Shown here: piece after piece, positions 46,179 to 58,176 of the stretch
Layout: each line of letters opens with the position of its first letter
How positions within the stretch are numbered: the first letter of the stretch is position 1
Source of the DNA: Roseibium suaedae
Lineage (GTDB): Bacteria; Pseudomonadota; Alphaproteobacteria; Rhizobiales; Stappiaceae
Length of the DNA: 64,000 nucleotides
Reading direction: 5' to 3'
Assembly (NCBI RefSeq): GCF_900142725.1
Contig: NZ_FRBW01000004.1
Span: 372,001-436,000 of the forward strand
The notes under the pieces: generated by a model
The model's input: only the letters and a program-made list of their open reading frames with translations
Databases searched by the model: none
What the model was told of the DNA's origin: nothing
Position numbers and translations under genes: made by a program

Positions 46179-48971
46179 TTAGAAGTGGACCGAACGTGCC
46201 GTGCCGGACTTGTCGAGCGGCGGAGCGAACTTCGTCAGATCGATGCCTTCGACAGCGGACTTGTACTCGTCGATGTTCGGCGTGCGGCCGAGGATCGCGG
46301 ACAGGACCACCACCGGCGTGGAGGCCAGCAGGGACTCGCCCTTCTTTTCAGCCGTATCTTCCACGACGCGGCCCTGGAACAGGCGGGTGGACGTGGCCAG
46401 CACGGTGTCACCCTTTGCAGCCTTTTCCTGGTTGCCCATGCAGAGGTTGCAGCCCGGGCGTTCCAGATAAAGGATGTTTTCGTACTCGGTACGTGCCTTG
46501 CTCTTCGGCGCGTTGTCGTCGAACTCGAAGCCGGAGTACTTCTGCAGCACGTCCCAGTCGCCCTCTGCCTTCAGCTCATCGATGATGTTGTAGGTCGGAG
46601 CTGCGACAACGAGCGGAGCCTTGAACTCGACCTTGCCATTGGCCTTTTCGAGGTTCTTCAGCATCTGCGCCACGATCTTCATGTCGCCCTTGTGCACCAT
46701 GCACGAGCCGACGAAGCCGAGGTCCACCTTCTTCTCGCCGCCGTAGTAGGAAACCGGGCGGATCGTGTCGTGGGTGTAGCGCTTGGAAACATCCGCGTTG
46801 TTGACGTCCGGGTCGGCGATCATCGGCTCGTCGATCAGGTCGAGATCGACAACCACTTCTGCGAAGTACTTGGCGCTGTCGTCCGGGCTCAGGGCCGGCT
46901 TTTCACCGGAACGGATTTCGGCGATGCGCTTGTCTGCCTTGGCGATCAGGCCAGCCAGGGTCCCGGCAGCGTTTTCCATTCCCTTGTCGATCATGACCTG
47001 GATACGGGCCTTGGCCAGTTCCAGCGAACCGATCAGCGTGTCATCGTTGGAGATGCAGATGGAGGCCTTTGCCTTCATTTCTGCAGTCCAGTCGGTGAAG
47101 GTGAAGGCCTGGTCAGCCAGCAGGGTGCCGATGTGCACTTCGATGACGCGGCCCTGGAAGACATTGTCGCCATGCTGCTTCAGCATCTGGGCCTGGGTGG
47201 CATGCACCACGTCACGGAAGTCCATGTAGTCCTTCATGGTGCCCTTGAAGGTCACCTTGACGGATTCCGGGATCGGCATGGTGGCTTCACCGGTTGCCAG
47301 AGCCAGAGCCACGGTACCGGAGTCAGCGCCGAAGGCAACGCCCTTGGACATGCGGGTGTGGCTGTCGCCACCGATGATGATGTCCCAGTCATCCACGGTG
47401 ATGTCGTTCAGCACCTTGTGGATCACGTCCGTCATGGCGTGATAGGAGCCCTTCGGGTCACGGGCGGTGATCAGGCCGAACTTGTTCATGAAGCTCATGA
47501 GTTTCGGGATGTTCGCCTGTGCCTTCAGGTCCCACACGGAAGCGGTGTGGCAGCCGGACTGGTACGCGCCGTCCACGGTCGTGGAGATCACGGTCGCAGC
47601 CATGGCTTCCAGTTCCTGGGCGGTCATCAGGCCGGTGGTGTCCTGGGAACCAACAATGTTCACCTTCACGCGGACGTCGGAACCGGCATGGAGAACCTTG
47701 CCCGGGGTCACGCCGACGGCGTTCTTGTTGAAGATCTTTTCAACGGCGGTCAGGCCCTGGCCATCCTTGGAGACTTCCTTGGAAGGTGCGAAGACAGCCG
47801 GAGCTTCGACGCCGAGGGTTTCAGCTGCGAATGTCTGCAGCTTCTTGCCGAAGACGATGGCGTAGGAGCCACCGGCGCGCATGAACTCGACCTTCTGCGG
47901 AGTGAAGGCGGAGGCGATGTCGGTCAGCTCTTCGCTGCCGTCTTCGTTGTAGAGCTTCTTGGACTTGGTGTTGATCTTCAGCACGGTGCCAGTTTCCACG
48001 GAGTATTTCTGCTCCAGGACCGGGTTGCCGTCGTTGTTGAGGATCGGCTTGCCGTCAGCGTCCAGCTTCTTGACCCAGTTCTTCAGGTCGAGGCCGATGC
48101 CGCCGGTCACGCCAACCGTGGTCAGGAAGATCGGGGAGATGCCGTTGGTGCCGCCGACGACCGGGGCAATGTTCACGAAGGGAACATACGGGCTTGCCGG
48201 CTTGCCGGCCCACAGGGCGACGTTGTTCACGCCGGACATGCGGGAGGAGCCAACGCCCATGGTGCCCTTTTCGGCGATCAGCATGACGCGCTTGCCCGGG
48301 TGCTGCAGCTTCAGCGCCTCGATTTCCTTCTGGGCGGCTTCCGAGATCATGCACTTGCCATGCAGTTCACGGTCGGAGCGCGAGTGCGCCTGATTGCCCG
48401 GCGACAGGAGGTCGGTGGAGATATCGCCTTCTGCGGCGATATAAGTGACGACTTCGATCTCTTCTTCGATCTGCGGCAGCTTGGTGAAGAACTCGGCCTT
48501 CGCGTAGCTTTCCAGAATGTCCTTGGCGACCGGGTTGCCGGCCTTGAAGGCAGCCTTCAGGCGCTCGGTGTCCGCGTCATAGAGGAAGACCTGGGTCTTC
48601 AGCACTTCGCCAGCATTCTTGGCGATCTCGGCGTCGTCGCCCAGAGCCAGGTCCAGCAGAACCTCGACGGACGGGCCGCCCTTCATGTGGGACAGGAGCT
48701 CGAAGGCAAAAGCCGGGGAAATCTCTGCAACGACGGCGGTGCCGAGGATGATTTCCTTGAGGAACTTGGCCTTCTCGCCTGCGGCGGTCGTGGTGCCGGG
48801 CAGAGTGTTGTAGATGAAGTACTTCAGGGAATCTGCACGGTGCGCGTTGCCCGGATCCTTGATCTGGGCAACGATTTCGCTGACAAGCGCCGCGTCCTCG
48901 ATGGGCTTGGGATGCAAGCCCTGGGTTTTGCGCGTTTCGATCTCGTTCAGATAATCTGCATACAAGCTCAT
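46179..48971 (-). CDS. acnB: Aconitate hydratase AcnB (bifunctional, 2-methylisocitrate dehydratase)
   Basis: A 930-residue [4Fe-4S] enzyme of the citric acid cycle; AcnB also handles 2-methylisocitrate in the methylcitrate cycle. The N-terminal HEAT-like domain (about residues 1-160) is AcnB-specific. The cluster cysteines fall in GSCMVHKGD and PGCNLCMGNQ near the C-terminus. Swivel-domain motif SRMSGVNNVALWAG is present. Somewhat longer than E. coli AcnB (865). Divergent from acnA across a 643-base gap. Confidence 0.96.
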   Translation of the reverse strand: MSLYADYLNEIETRKTQGLHPKPIEDAALVSEIVAQIKDPGNAHRADSLKYFIYNTLPGTTTAAGEKAKFLKEIILGTAVVAEISPAFAFELLSHMKGGPSVEVLLDLALGDDAEIAKNAGEVLKTQVFLYDADTERLKAAFKAGNPVAKDILESYAKAEFFTKLPQIEEEIEVVTYIAAEGDISTDLLSPGNQAHSRSDRELHGKCMISEAAQKEIEALKLQHPGKRVMLIAEKGTMGVGSSRMSGVNNVALWAGKPASPYVPFVNIAPVVGGTNGISPIFLTTVGVTGGIGLDLKNWVKKLDADGKPILNNDGNPVLEQKYSVETGTVLKINTKSKKLYNEDGSEELTDIASAFTPQKVEFMRAGGSYAIVFGKKLQTFAAETLGVEAPAVFAPSKEVSKDGQGLTAVEKIFNKNAVGVTPGKVLHAGSDVRVKVNIVGSQDTTGLMTAQELEAMAATVISTTVDGAYQSGCHTASVWDLKAQANIPKLMSFMNKFGLITARDPKGSYHAMTDVIHKVLNDITVDDWDIIIGGDSHTRMSKGVAFGADSGTVALALATGEATMPIPESVKVTFKGTMKDYMDFRDVVHATQAQMLKQHGDNVFQGRVIEVHIGTLLADQAFTFTDWTAEMKAKASICISNDDTLIGSLELAKARIQVMIDKGMENAAGTLAGLIAKADKRIAEIRSGEKPALSPDDSAKYFAEVVVDLDLIDEPMIADPDVNNADVSKRYTHDTIRPVSYYGGEKKVDLGFVGSCMVHKGDMKIVAQMLKNLEKANGKVEFKAPLVVAAPTYNIIDELKAEGDWDVLQKYSGFEFDDNAPKSKARTEYENILYLERPGCNLCMGNQEKAAKGDTVLATSTRLFQGRVVEDTAEKKGESLLASTPVVVLSAILGRTPNIDEYKSAVEGIDLTKFAPPLDKSGTARSVHF

Positions 48972-49614
48972 GATAATCCCGGCGTCCTTGGAATAGTGGA
49001 AAGCTTGAGCGCCGGGTCGCGGATGTCAGGCTAGCCGGGACAAGCTTGCTGGCCACTACATAGTTCAGTATACAATGGTATGCAATATGTTTTGGCAGGC
49101 TCACGTCGCTTTACGGCACCTGCCCCGCCAGAGGCAGATCTCAGGCCCAGACAGGACCCGGATAAGGTCCAGTCAAGACCACGAACAAGCTCTCTCGCAG
49201 CTGGCCTCTCCGCCAGTTCCGCAGTGACTTTTGCCGCTTGCATCGCTCGCAACGTTTCGTGCCAAGGCAGATTGCCTTCCAGCCTCTTTACACTAACTGA
49301 ATGCACAAGGTTTGTCTTCCGATGGCAGGCCTGCACCTTGCCGCAAGACCGCTCAGTCCAGGGCGAAATGCCATCCGGACTTGTTGCCACATGATTTTTG
49401 TATAGGAATGACAAAGCGAATGATCCAATCCGGTGAACGGGTTGAAAGACCCGTCTCCCGATACGATCTGCCAGAAGACAGGGCCCGTCCAAGAGGCCCG
49501 GAATGCGGAGAGGGCTGTTCGCCCTTCCGCTGAGACCAGAGATTTTGAGACCCCAAGGCCGGTCTTGCTCCCAAGGGACCGGCTCCGAAACGGACCGCAA
49601 GGAGATCGCACGCC
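48972..49614. promoter_or_regulatory. Divergent control region between acnB and acnA
   Basis: A 643-base gap holding the promoters of two divergent aconitase genes and no gene I can support. Near acnB it contains AGTATACAATGGTATGCAAT (49067-49086), two GTAT(A/G)C hexamers spaced by four bases, a possible site for a GntR-type regulator. Close to acnA the ribosome-binding site AAGGAG precedes the GTG start by ten bases. Functional assignment is inference. Confidence 0.4.
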
Positions 49615-52290
<2,676 letters not shown>

Positions 52291-52375
52291 GACTGAAGCT
52301 CAGCGTTTCTGAGGCATGCGAACGGGCCCTCCGGGGCCTGTTCAGACCGCTTACAACGGTCCAAACCCTTCGATT

Positions 52376-52490
52376 GTCATCCCGGTTTGGAGCAGCGCTT
52401 CAAGACCGGGATCCAGTATCCCGCGAAATTGCTATTTAAAATCTAGCGACTGCAAAAGCTTACTGGATCCCTGCCTTCGCAGGGATGACG
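52376..52490. repeat. Dispersed inverted repeat (family 2), first copy
   Basis: GTCATCCCGGTTTGGAGC...GACCGGGATCCAGTATCCCG then a variable centre and ACTGGATCCCTGCC-TTCGCAGGGATGAC. The same conserved ends, in reverse orientation and with a different centre, recur at 63849-63966. A further palindrome CATTGCAGCATCGAGTGCTGCAATG lies at 52596-52620. The centre varies while ends stay, as in mobile repeat units. Confidence 0.8.
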
Positions 52491-52729
52491 GCGGTGGGAA
52501 GGCCTACCCTCCGTCCTGCCATGGCTTGACCATGGCATCCATTCCGTACCCTCTCCGCAAAGAACCACCTCGGCTTGAGGAGACGAAACGGCCTGCATTG
52601 CAGCATCGAGTGCTGCAATGACGGAGAGACTGCGTGGTGCAAAAACAATCCCCCTCCCGAGAATCCCATCCCCTTGATCTAACGACCCTTTTTCCGCTGA
52701 AAATAACCTTGTCCTCCCCCTGTAAAACC

Positions 52730-52990
52730 TGACGTATGCTTTCTTCCGTGCCCGCCTAACGGGCCCCTGCTGGACCGACCAGCGGGGAGGGGCGGGCCGG
52801 GCGGGGCTGGGAGACGGGGGTAACGGAACCGTCTTGGCAGGTCCGGTGGCAGTCAACCCGGTGGATCGCATAGCCGGGGGTGTGGTCCGGCTGCGGAGGG
52901 CGCGGTGCGAGGGCTTCAATGCCCAAGCGTCTGTCCAGCAGGCGGAAGCGGGTGCTGTCATGAGAAAAAGCCCGGGCGGGGACGGAAGAC
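52730..52990. other. GC-rich structured segment without a convincing gene
   Basis: Within the 1.14 kb gene-free stretch after acnA this segment contains several neighbouring stem-forming sequences: CCCCTGCTGG-ACCGA-CCAGCGGGG, AGACGG...CCGTCT and ACCCGG...CCGGGGGT, then GGGC-TTCAAT-GCCC. Both strands are open in places, but codon usage and start sites do not support a protein. It may be a non-coding RNA; I recognise no known family. The remaining parts of the gap hold repeats (52376-52625) and the control region of the next gene. Confidence 0.3.
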
Positions 52991-53307
52991 CTCTGCCGAA
53001 GATCACTTACAACAAGTCGCGCAAGGCGGATGCCTTTCGCGCCCCGCCACTTCCGTGGTCCGGCAAGGGATCAAGGAAACGTGAAAGGCCGGACCGCCGG
53101 AGCGCAAGGCTCGCGGCGCCATTTGTGCTGAACGGCAGCGGCCTGGCCGATGGCCTCGTGCGTGTCCCATACGGAAGGTGCAAAACTGCGGCGGAATAGA
53201 CGCAGCAACAGTAAAATCGTCACGGGATGCAGCCTGGTGCTTGTGGCGGGGATAGACCTTCTTCACCGGCAAGTATATGTGCTCAGCAAATTCCGCAGAA
53301 CAAGGTC

Positions 53308-53322
53308 TTAACCCTGCGTTTA
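53308..53322 (+). promoter_or_regulatory. CtrA-like binding site upstream of the L,D-transpeptidase gene
   Basis: TTAA-CCCTGCG-TTTA resembles the CtrA recognition sequence TTAA-N7-TTAA with one mismatch. It lies about 110 bases before the start codon. CtrA controls cell-cycle genes, including envelope enzymes, in alphaproteobacteria. Confidence 0.35.
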
Positions 53323-53432
53323 CCATAAATATGGTGGGGTCTGCAGGAGGCTGTGTGCCTGGGAAGTGCCTCTGAAATAATGGTCCGGAGCAGACGTCTG
53401 CTGACGCGGACATGAGCAAGGTTTACGCGATA

Positions 53433-54095
53433 ATGGTTCTGAAACTCAGCCGCCGCAGTTTTGTTGCCGGCCTCCCGCTGCTTCTGGCTGCCTGCCAGAC
53501 TAAGACGGCTTCGCCGATCCAGGCTGGGCTTTCCCTTCTGACCGACGGAACGCCGGACTACGCCACGGCCTATGCTGCCACCGAGGACACCGGGTTCAAG
53601 ATTCCGGCGATCCAGTATCAGAAGTTCGATCCGAAGTTCCTGCGCCAGACAGTGTTCTACCCGACCAGCCAGCCGGTAGGCACGATCGTCGTCGATCCGG
53701 CCAACAAGTTTCTCTATCTCATCGGCCCCGGCGGCCGGGCCGTCCGCTATGGCATCGGCGTTGGCCGCGCAGGCTTCGCCTGGAACGGCGAAGCTGTCAT
53801 TGGCTTCAAGCGCGAATGGCCGAAGTGGTTCCCGCCGAAGGAAATGATCGAGCGCGACCCCAAGCTGGCCAAGTACAAGGACGGCCAGGACGGCGGCCCG
53901 ACCAACCCGATCGGCGCCCGTGGCCTCTATCTGTGGCAGAACGGCAAGGACACGCTCTACCGCATTCACGGCACCAACCATCCCGAAAGCATCGGCACCA
54001 ACGCCTCCAGCGGCTGCATCCGCATGTGGCATCAGGACATCATTGACCTTTACGGCCGTGTCGAGTTGGGCGCCAAGGTGGTGGTGCTGGGCTGA
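53433..54095 (+). CDS. L,D-transpeptidase (YkuD) lipoprotein
   Basis: A 220-residue peptidoglycan enzyme. The N-terminus has RRSFVAGLPLLLAACQTK, i.e. a twin-Arg-like stretch then a lipobox with Cys, so it is likely a lipoprotein, possibly Tat-exported. The YkuD catalytic region is HGTNHPESIG followed by SSGCIRMW, giving His and Cys. It can form 3-3 cross-links or attach proteins to peptidoglycan; in Rhizobiales such enzymes serve polar growth. ATG at 53412 is an alternative start. Confidence 0.9.
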   Translation: MVLKLSRRSFVAGLPLLLAACQTKTASPIQAGLSLLTDGTPDYATAYAATEDTGFKIPAIQYQKFDPKFLRQTVFYPTSQPVGTIVVDPANKFLYLIGPGGRAVRYGIGVGRAGFAWNGEAVIGFKREWPKWFPPKEMIERDPKLAKYKDGQDGGPTNPIGARGLYLWQNGKDTLYRIHGTNHPESIGTNASSGCIRMWHQDIIDLYGRVELGAKVVVLG

Positions 54096-54164
54096 TCTCC
54101 ATGTGATCTCACCTGGCGGGCCGGTCCGGCCTTCGTTGCCAGGATGGGCAATTCATGTCTGAAT

Positions 54165-54197
54165 ATGCGGGCAGGCCGGTCTCCGGTCTGCCCGCAT
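54165..54197 (+). terminator. Hairpin after the L,D-transpeptidase gene
   Basis: ATGCGGGCAGGCCGG-TCT-CCGGTCTGCCCGCAT, a long near-perfect stem about 70 bases after the stop; only a weak T-tract follows. Confidence 0.55.
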
Positions 54198-54230
54198 CTG
54201 TTTCGGGGCTGAGGTGAGGGGACTGGTGCC

Positions 54231-54821
54231 ATGAGATTTGTCATTGCGGCTGCGGTTCTGATGGCTGTGTCCGGTCCGGCACTTGCCGATCCCTGTCAGG
54301 ACAGGTTCACCGCCGTCTACATGCAGATGGACCAGGGCGGTCCGGTGAAGGCCTTCGTCACGACCGAGTTCAAGGGCGCCGTGCCCATGACCAATGATTT
54401 CTATTATCTGAGCCAGGACCACAGCATGGCCGTGCCGATCGAGCCGCCTCTGCCCTGGACGATGACCTACAAGACCGGCTTCTATCAGTCGGCGGATCAG
54501 GGCAAAAGCTGGACGAAGGTGCGGGATCTCGATCCTGCGCAGGGGGCCGGCACGGTTCTGGCGGACAAGAAGACCAATGCGGCAACCATCCGCAACGCGG
54601 CTTGTTCGCAGGAAGATGTTGACGGCGTGGTGATGGACCGTCTGGAGGCGGAACTCACCGTCAGCCAGGGCATGGTGACCGAGAACCATTATATTTACTG
54701 GGTCAGGCCGCTGGATGGCTTCATTGCCAGGGCCCGTTACGAGACCAAGGCGCCCAGTTTCGAAATGGCGATCACCCAGACAATGGAAAAGGCACCGGAC
54801 ATGGAGCTTCCGGTGCCTTGA
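54231..54821 (+). CDS. Secreted hypothetical protein
   Basis: A 196-residue protein with an N-terminal signal peptide (VIAAAVLMAVSGPALADP), predicted to be periplasmic, with Cys residues near residues 22 and 125 (DPCQDR, AACSQED) that could form a disulfide. No transmembrane helix after the signal. Family not recognised. It lies between two peptidoglycan genes but shows no cell-wall motif. Confidence 0.7.
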   Translation: MRFVIAAAVLMAVSGPALADPCQDRFTAVYMQMDQGGPVKAFVTTEFKGAVPMTNDFYYLSQDHSMAVPIEPPLPWTMTYKTGFYQSADQGKSWTKVRDLDPAQGAGTVLADKKTNAATIRNAACSQEDVDGVVMDRLEAELTVSQGMVTENHYIYWVRPLDGFIARARYETKAPSFEMAITQTMEKAPDMELPVP

Positions 54822-54861
54822 GAACGTGCCGTGCGTTCAAGCCTGCCTGAGGCGGCAGAGC

Positions 54862-55671
54862 TTAATTACTGCCGATCTTCTCGGCCATCACGGAGATGGT
54901 CTGCACATAGACGCTGGCCTTGTTCCACTGCTTCAGAACTTCATAATTCGCAGTGCCCGGACCCCAGCCCTGACCGGCGCGCCAGCCTTTCTGGGCCAGA
55001 TAATTGGCGGTGGAGGCCAGGACATCCGGAACGGAGCGGATCAGGTCACGCCGGCCATCCCGGTCATAGTCGACGGCATATTTCACATAGGACGAGGCCA
55101 TGAACTGGGTCTGGCCGATTTCGCCCGCCCAGGCGCCGCGCAGGTCTTCCGGCTTCATGTCCCGGCTCTGCACGATGGTCAGCGCGGAAATCAGCTCGTT
55201 GGTGAAGAAGGCGGTCCGGCGGCAGTCATAGGCCAGCGTGGCCAGGGACTGGATCACCGGCATGTTGCCGGAGAAGCCGCCATAATTGGTCTCAAGACCC
55301 CAGATCGCCAGAATGATCGGCGCGGGAACGCCGTATTTCTGCTCGATCTTGCCGAGGATGCGGCCATGGATCTTGTTCATCTGCTGGCCGCGGCGGATCA
55401 TCGCGTCATTGACGCGCTTTCTGTAGAACTGCTCGAAGCTCAGCTTGAAGGAGTGCTGGTTCCGGTCGAGCTTGATGACCTTGGCGCTGTAGCTGACATT
55501 GCGCAGCGCACCTTCCACCACCTGCTGCTTTAGCCCGTGGGAAGGGGCCTCTGCGATGAAACTCTGCTTCCACGTCTCAAACCCGGCAGCGGAATTTCCG
55601 CATTGGGCGGCCCAGCCCGGGGCGCTCAGAAGGGCCAGGGTACCTGTGAAAGCAATCAGAAAACGGCGCAT
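54862..55671 (-). CDS. Lytic murein transglycosylase (MltB-like)
   Basis: A 269-residue periplasmic enzyme that cleaves peptidoglycan glycan strands. It has a signal peptide (FLIAFTGTLALLSAPGWAA), the catalytic Glu in IWGLETNYGGFSGN, and the GEIGQTQFMASSYVKYA substrate-binding region, typical of the MltB family (SLT superfamily). ATG at 55671 preceded by GGAGAG. Convergent with the secreted hypothetical gene. Confidence 0.92.
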   Translation of the reverse strand: MRRFLIAFTGTLALLSAPGWAAQCGNSAAGFETWKQSFIAEAPSHGLKQQVVEGALRNVSYSAKVIKLDRNQHSFKLSFEQFYRKRVNDAMIRRGQQMNKIHGRILGKIEQKYGVPAPIILAIWGLETNYGGFSGNMPVIQSLATLAYDCRRTAFFTNELISALTIVQSRDMKPEDLRGAWAGEIGQTQFMASSYVKYAVDYDRDGRRDLIRSVPDVLASTANYLAQKGWRAGQGWGPGTANYEVLKQWNKASVYVQTISVMAEKIGSN

Positions 55672-55890
55672 CAAATACTCTCCGGAGAAATGCTTCGCGG
55701 ACAATAGCAGCAGACATGGACGTTAGGGAATCGGGGTCCCCATCACAATCCTCCGGGAAATGGGGGATTTTCACGGGAGAACCGTGGTGCGGAAGTGACC
55801 TTGCGTGATCTGCGGCACAGTTGCTGCTGGTGGAATTTGCCAGTCTGCAACCGGTAAAGGCGGAAGCGCCGCCCATTCTTGGAGACCGGT

Positions 55891-56886
55891 ATGTATGACT
55901 TTGATTTTTCCAGAGCCATCGGGCTCATGGTGCGCACGGCACCCTATATTGCCTTCCGGGCGGTCACATATTTCGCCATAGCCGCCGCTTACGTTCTGGT
56001 GACCGGCACGGGGGCGGGCATCGGCTATGGCGTTGGCGGCTTTTCCGGGCCGGACGAACAGATCGGCTATGCCTTCTGGGGCGGGATCATCGGTTTCGGT
56101 CTGACCGCCGGGGTCCTGTATTTTCTGCGGGAATATATTCTTTACAACGTCAAGGCCGGCCACATTGCTGTCATGGTCGAAATGATCGACGGGCGTCCGC
56201 TGCCGGAAGGAAAAGGCCAGATCACCTACGGCGCGTCGGTGGTGAAGGAGCGGTTCGTGGAGGCCAGCGTTCTCTTCGGCATAGACCAGTTGATCAAGGG
56301 TGTCATCCGCGCCGTTACCGGCCTGATGGAGTTCGTGCTCGACCTGATCCCCGTTCCGGGGCTGGACAATATCGCGAAGATCCTGCGCGCCTTCCTCAAT
56401 GTGGCCGTCGGCTTCGTGGATGAGGTCATCCTCGCCCATGCCATTCGCACAAGATCAGACAATCCCTGGGGCGCTGCCCATGAGGCGCTGGTGCTCTACG
56501 GCCAGAACCACCGCCGCATGATGAAGAACGCGGCCTTTGTCGCCCTCTTCGTCTATGGCTTCGCCTTCCTGGTGTTTCTGGTGATGCTGGCCCCGGCGGC
56601 GACGGTTGCCTATCTCATTCCCGGCGGCTGGAGCGCGGGCGGTGTCGTCTTTGCCGTGCTGTTTGCCTGGGCGGTCAAGGCGGCTGTGCTTGAGCCCCTG
56701 GCAATCGCCTGCATGCTTCAGGCCTTCTTCAAGGTCACGGATGGCCAGGCCCTCGACCCCGCCTGGGACGAACGCCTTGAAAGCCTGTCGGACAAGTTCA
56801 CCGACATCAAAGAAAAGGCCATGGCCTACGTTCCCACCCCGCGCTCTCCGCGCACGGCGCCAGAGGCAGCTGCTGGGGGTGTGTGA
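55891..56886 (+). CDS. Hypothetical multi-pass membrane protein
   Basis: A 331-residue membrane protein with six or so hydrophobic segments in two clusters (about residues 10-90 and 215-280) around a central soluble region. A repeated ARTRSDNPWGAAHEALV-like surface stretch precedes the second cluster. No recognised family or motif. ATG at 55891 follows GGAGACCGGT. It is ended by a good terminator. Confidence 0.75.
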   Translation: MYDFDFSRAIGLMVRTAPYIAFRAVTYFAIAAAYVLVTGTGAGIGYGVGGFSGPDEQIGYAFWGGIIGFGLTAGVLYFLREYILYNVKAGHIAVMVEMIDGRPLPEGKGQITYGASVVKERFVEASVLFGIDQLIKGVIRAVTGLMEFVLDLIPVPGLDNIAKILRAFLNVAVGFVDEVILAHAIRTRSDNPWGAAHEALVLYGQNHRRMMKNAAFVALFVYGFAFLVFLVMLAPAATVAYLIPGGWSAGGVVFAVLFAWAVKAAVLEPLAIACMLQAFFKVTDGQALDPAWDERLESLSDKFTDIKEKAMAYVPTPRSPRTAPEAAAGGV

Positions 56887-56909
56887 GGCGGTCTGACCTG
56901 AAAGACGAA

Positions 56910-56940
56910 GCCGGCCGGGATACATGCCCGGCCGTTTTCT
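56910..56940 (+). terminator. Terminator after the membrane protein gene
   Basis: CGGCCGGG-ATACATG-CCCGGCCG followed by TTTT, 25 bases after the stop and just before the convergent queF end. Confidence 0.85.
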
Positions 56941-57407
56941 CATCCCCGGCCGCGATAGGGCGGGACGCCCTGGTCGGGGATCCAGACGCCTTCGGGGGCG
57001 GGGCCGGTCTGGTAGAAGACGTCGATCGGAATGCCGCCGCGCGGATACCAGTAGCCGCCGATCCGGAGCCACTGCGGGTTCAGGAGATCGACCAGGCGCT
57101 TGCCGATGGAGACCGTGCAGTCCTCATGAAAGGCGCCATGGTTGCGGAAGGAGCCGAGGAACAGCTTCAGCGACTTGCTTTCGACCAGAAAGTCGCCCGG
57201 CACATAGTCGATCACAAGATGGGCAAAATCCGGCGCTCCGGTGATCGGGCAGAGCGAGGTGAATTCCGGCGCAACAAAGCGGACCATGTATCCGGTGCCG
57301 GCCTGAGGGTTCGGCACCTTTTCCAGGACGGCGTCTTCCGGCGTCTGCGGCAGGGCCGTGCTGCTGCCCAGCTGGGTCAGGTTTTCGTAGATGCTCTTGT
57401 CAGACAT
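56940..57407 (-). CDS. queF: NADPH-dependent 7-cyano-7-deazaguanine reductase QueF
   Basis: A 155-residue type I (short, unimodular) QueF, which reduces the nitrile of preQ0 to the amine of preQ1 with NADPH. The active-site Cys is in CPITGAPDF (residue ~54), and the conserved Glu-Ser-Lys-Ser-Leu-Lys substrate motif (VESKSLKLF) and the HEDCTV segment are present. Last gene of the que operon, transcribed from the right; its start lies one base after queE stop. Confidence 0.95.
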   Translation of the reverse strand: MSDKSIYENLTQLGSSTALPQTPEDAVLEKVPNPQAGTGYMVRFVAPEFTSLCPITGAPDFAHLVIDYVPGDFLVESKSLKLFLGSFRNHGAFHEDCTVSIGKRLVDLLNPQWLRIGGYWYPRGGIPIDVFYQTGPAPEGVWIPDQGVPPYRGRG

Positions 57408-57408
57408 G

Positions 57409-58176
57409 TCAGACTCCGCGCAGGTTGCCCCAGATCAGGGTGTGAAGTTGCGGCAGGACGGTCGCAGAAAACCAGCGGTCCGCGCCCACCTTGTCGATCA
57501 GCCACCGCATGCGGGTCATGATGCCATCCATATCGATCAGGGCATCGGTCTCGCTCGGCGGCGGCGGGGTATGGTTGCCCGGCTGCAGATAGACATCCAG
57601 GTCCCGGTACCGGTTGGCGATGGAGCGGGCATAGGCGTAATCCTCATCGTCGAAGACAACGAATTTGAGCACGCTCCGGGGGTTGATGCCGGCGGCGGCA
57701 ATGCAGGCGTCCAGGGCCTCAAGATCCGTTTCCATGCCGCTTGAGGGCGGCTTCGGGCTCAGGGTCAGGATATCGAGATCCGCGAACCAGTCCTTGGCGA
57801 TGCTGCCCTGGGTTTCCAGGGCAAAGCGGTAGCCCATCTGCCGTCCGAGGGCGATCAGATCGCCTAGCGGCTGTATGGCCGGATTGCCGCCGGACAGGGA
57901 AATCGTTATCGGCTGGCCGCCGGACAGGATTTCCACCTGCATCATGATGGCCTCGGGGGTCATCGGCGTCCAGTCGTGCCGGTATGCACTGTCGACTGCA
58001 TGCAGGGTATCGCACCAGGAACAGCGGTAATCGCAGCCGCCGGTGCGCACGAAGACCGTCGGCTTGCCGATCAGGGCGCCTTCCCCCTGGATCGTCGGGC
58101 CGAAGATCTCGCTGATGCGGATGGTGGTGGCATCCAGGGTCACCGGATGCATTGCGGGCAGGACGAGCGCGGTCAT
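57409..58176 (-). CDS. queE: 7-carboxy-7-deazaguanine synthase QueE
   Basis: A 255-residue radical SAM enzyme that contracts 6-carboxytetrahydropterin to 7-carboxy-7-deazaguanine. The cluster-binding motif is [10 protein letters not shown] (CX3CX2C), with the substrate/SAM region [13 protein letters not shown] at 58176 overlaps the queD stop by four bases (ATGA). The frame is open upstream, but without a start of merit. Confidence 0.95.
   Translation of the reverse strand: MTALVLPAMHPVTLDATTIRISEIFGPTIQGEGALIGKPTVFVRTGGCDYRCSWCDTLHAVDSAYRHDWTPMTPEAIMMQVEILSGGQPITISLSGGNPAIQPLGDLIALGRQMGYRFALETQGSIAKDWFADLDILTLSPKPPSSGMETDLEALDACIAAAGINPRSVLKFVVFDDEDYAYARSIANRYRDLDVYLQPGNHTPPPPSETDALIDMDGIMTRMRWLIDKVGADRWFSATVLPQLHTLIWGNLRGV

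Noticed and set aside
46185-49034. 949-codon open frame on the plus strand across the whole acnB gene
   Set aside because: It is the antisense of acnB; long antisense frames are common in GC-rich genes, and it has no recognisable domain, start site or codon bias.
52730-52990. tmRNA, RNase P RNA, SRP RNA or cobalamin riboswitch in the structured gap
   Set aside because: None of the invariant core sequences of those RNAs could be found; no tag-peptide ORF or GGAAAGTCCGGGC-type core is present.
52834-53199. 121-codon plus-strand frame downstream of acnA
   Set aside because: Arg/Pro-rich, no good start or conserved motif, and runs through the structured segment.
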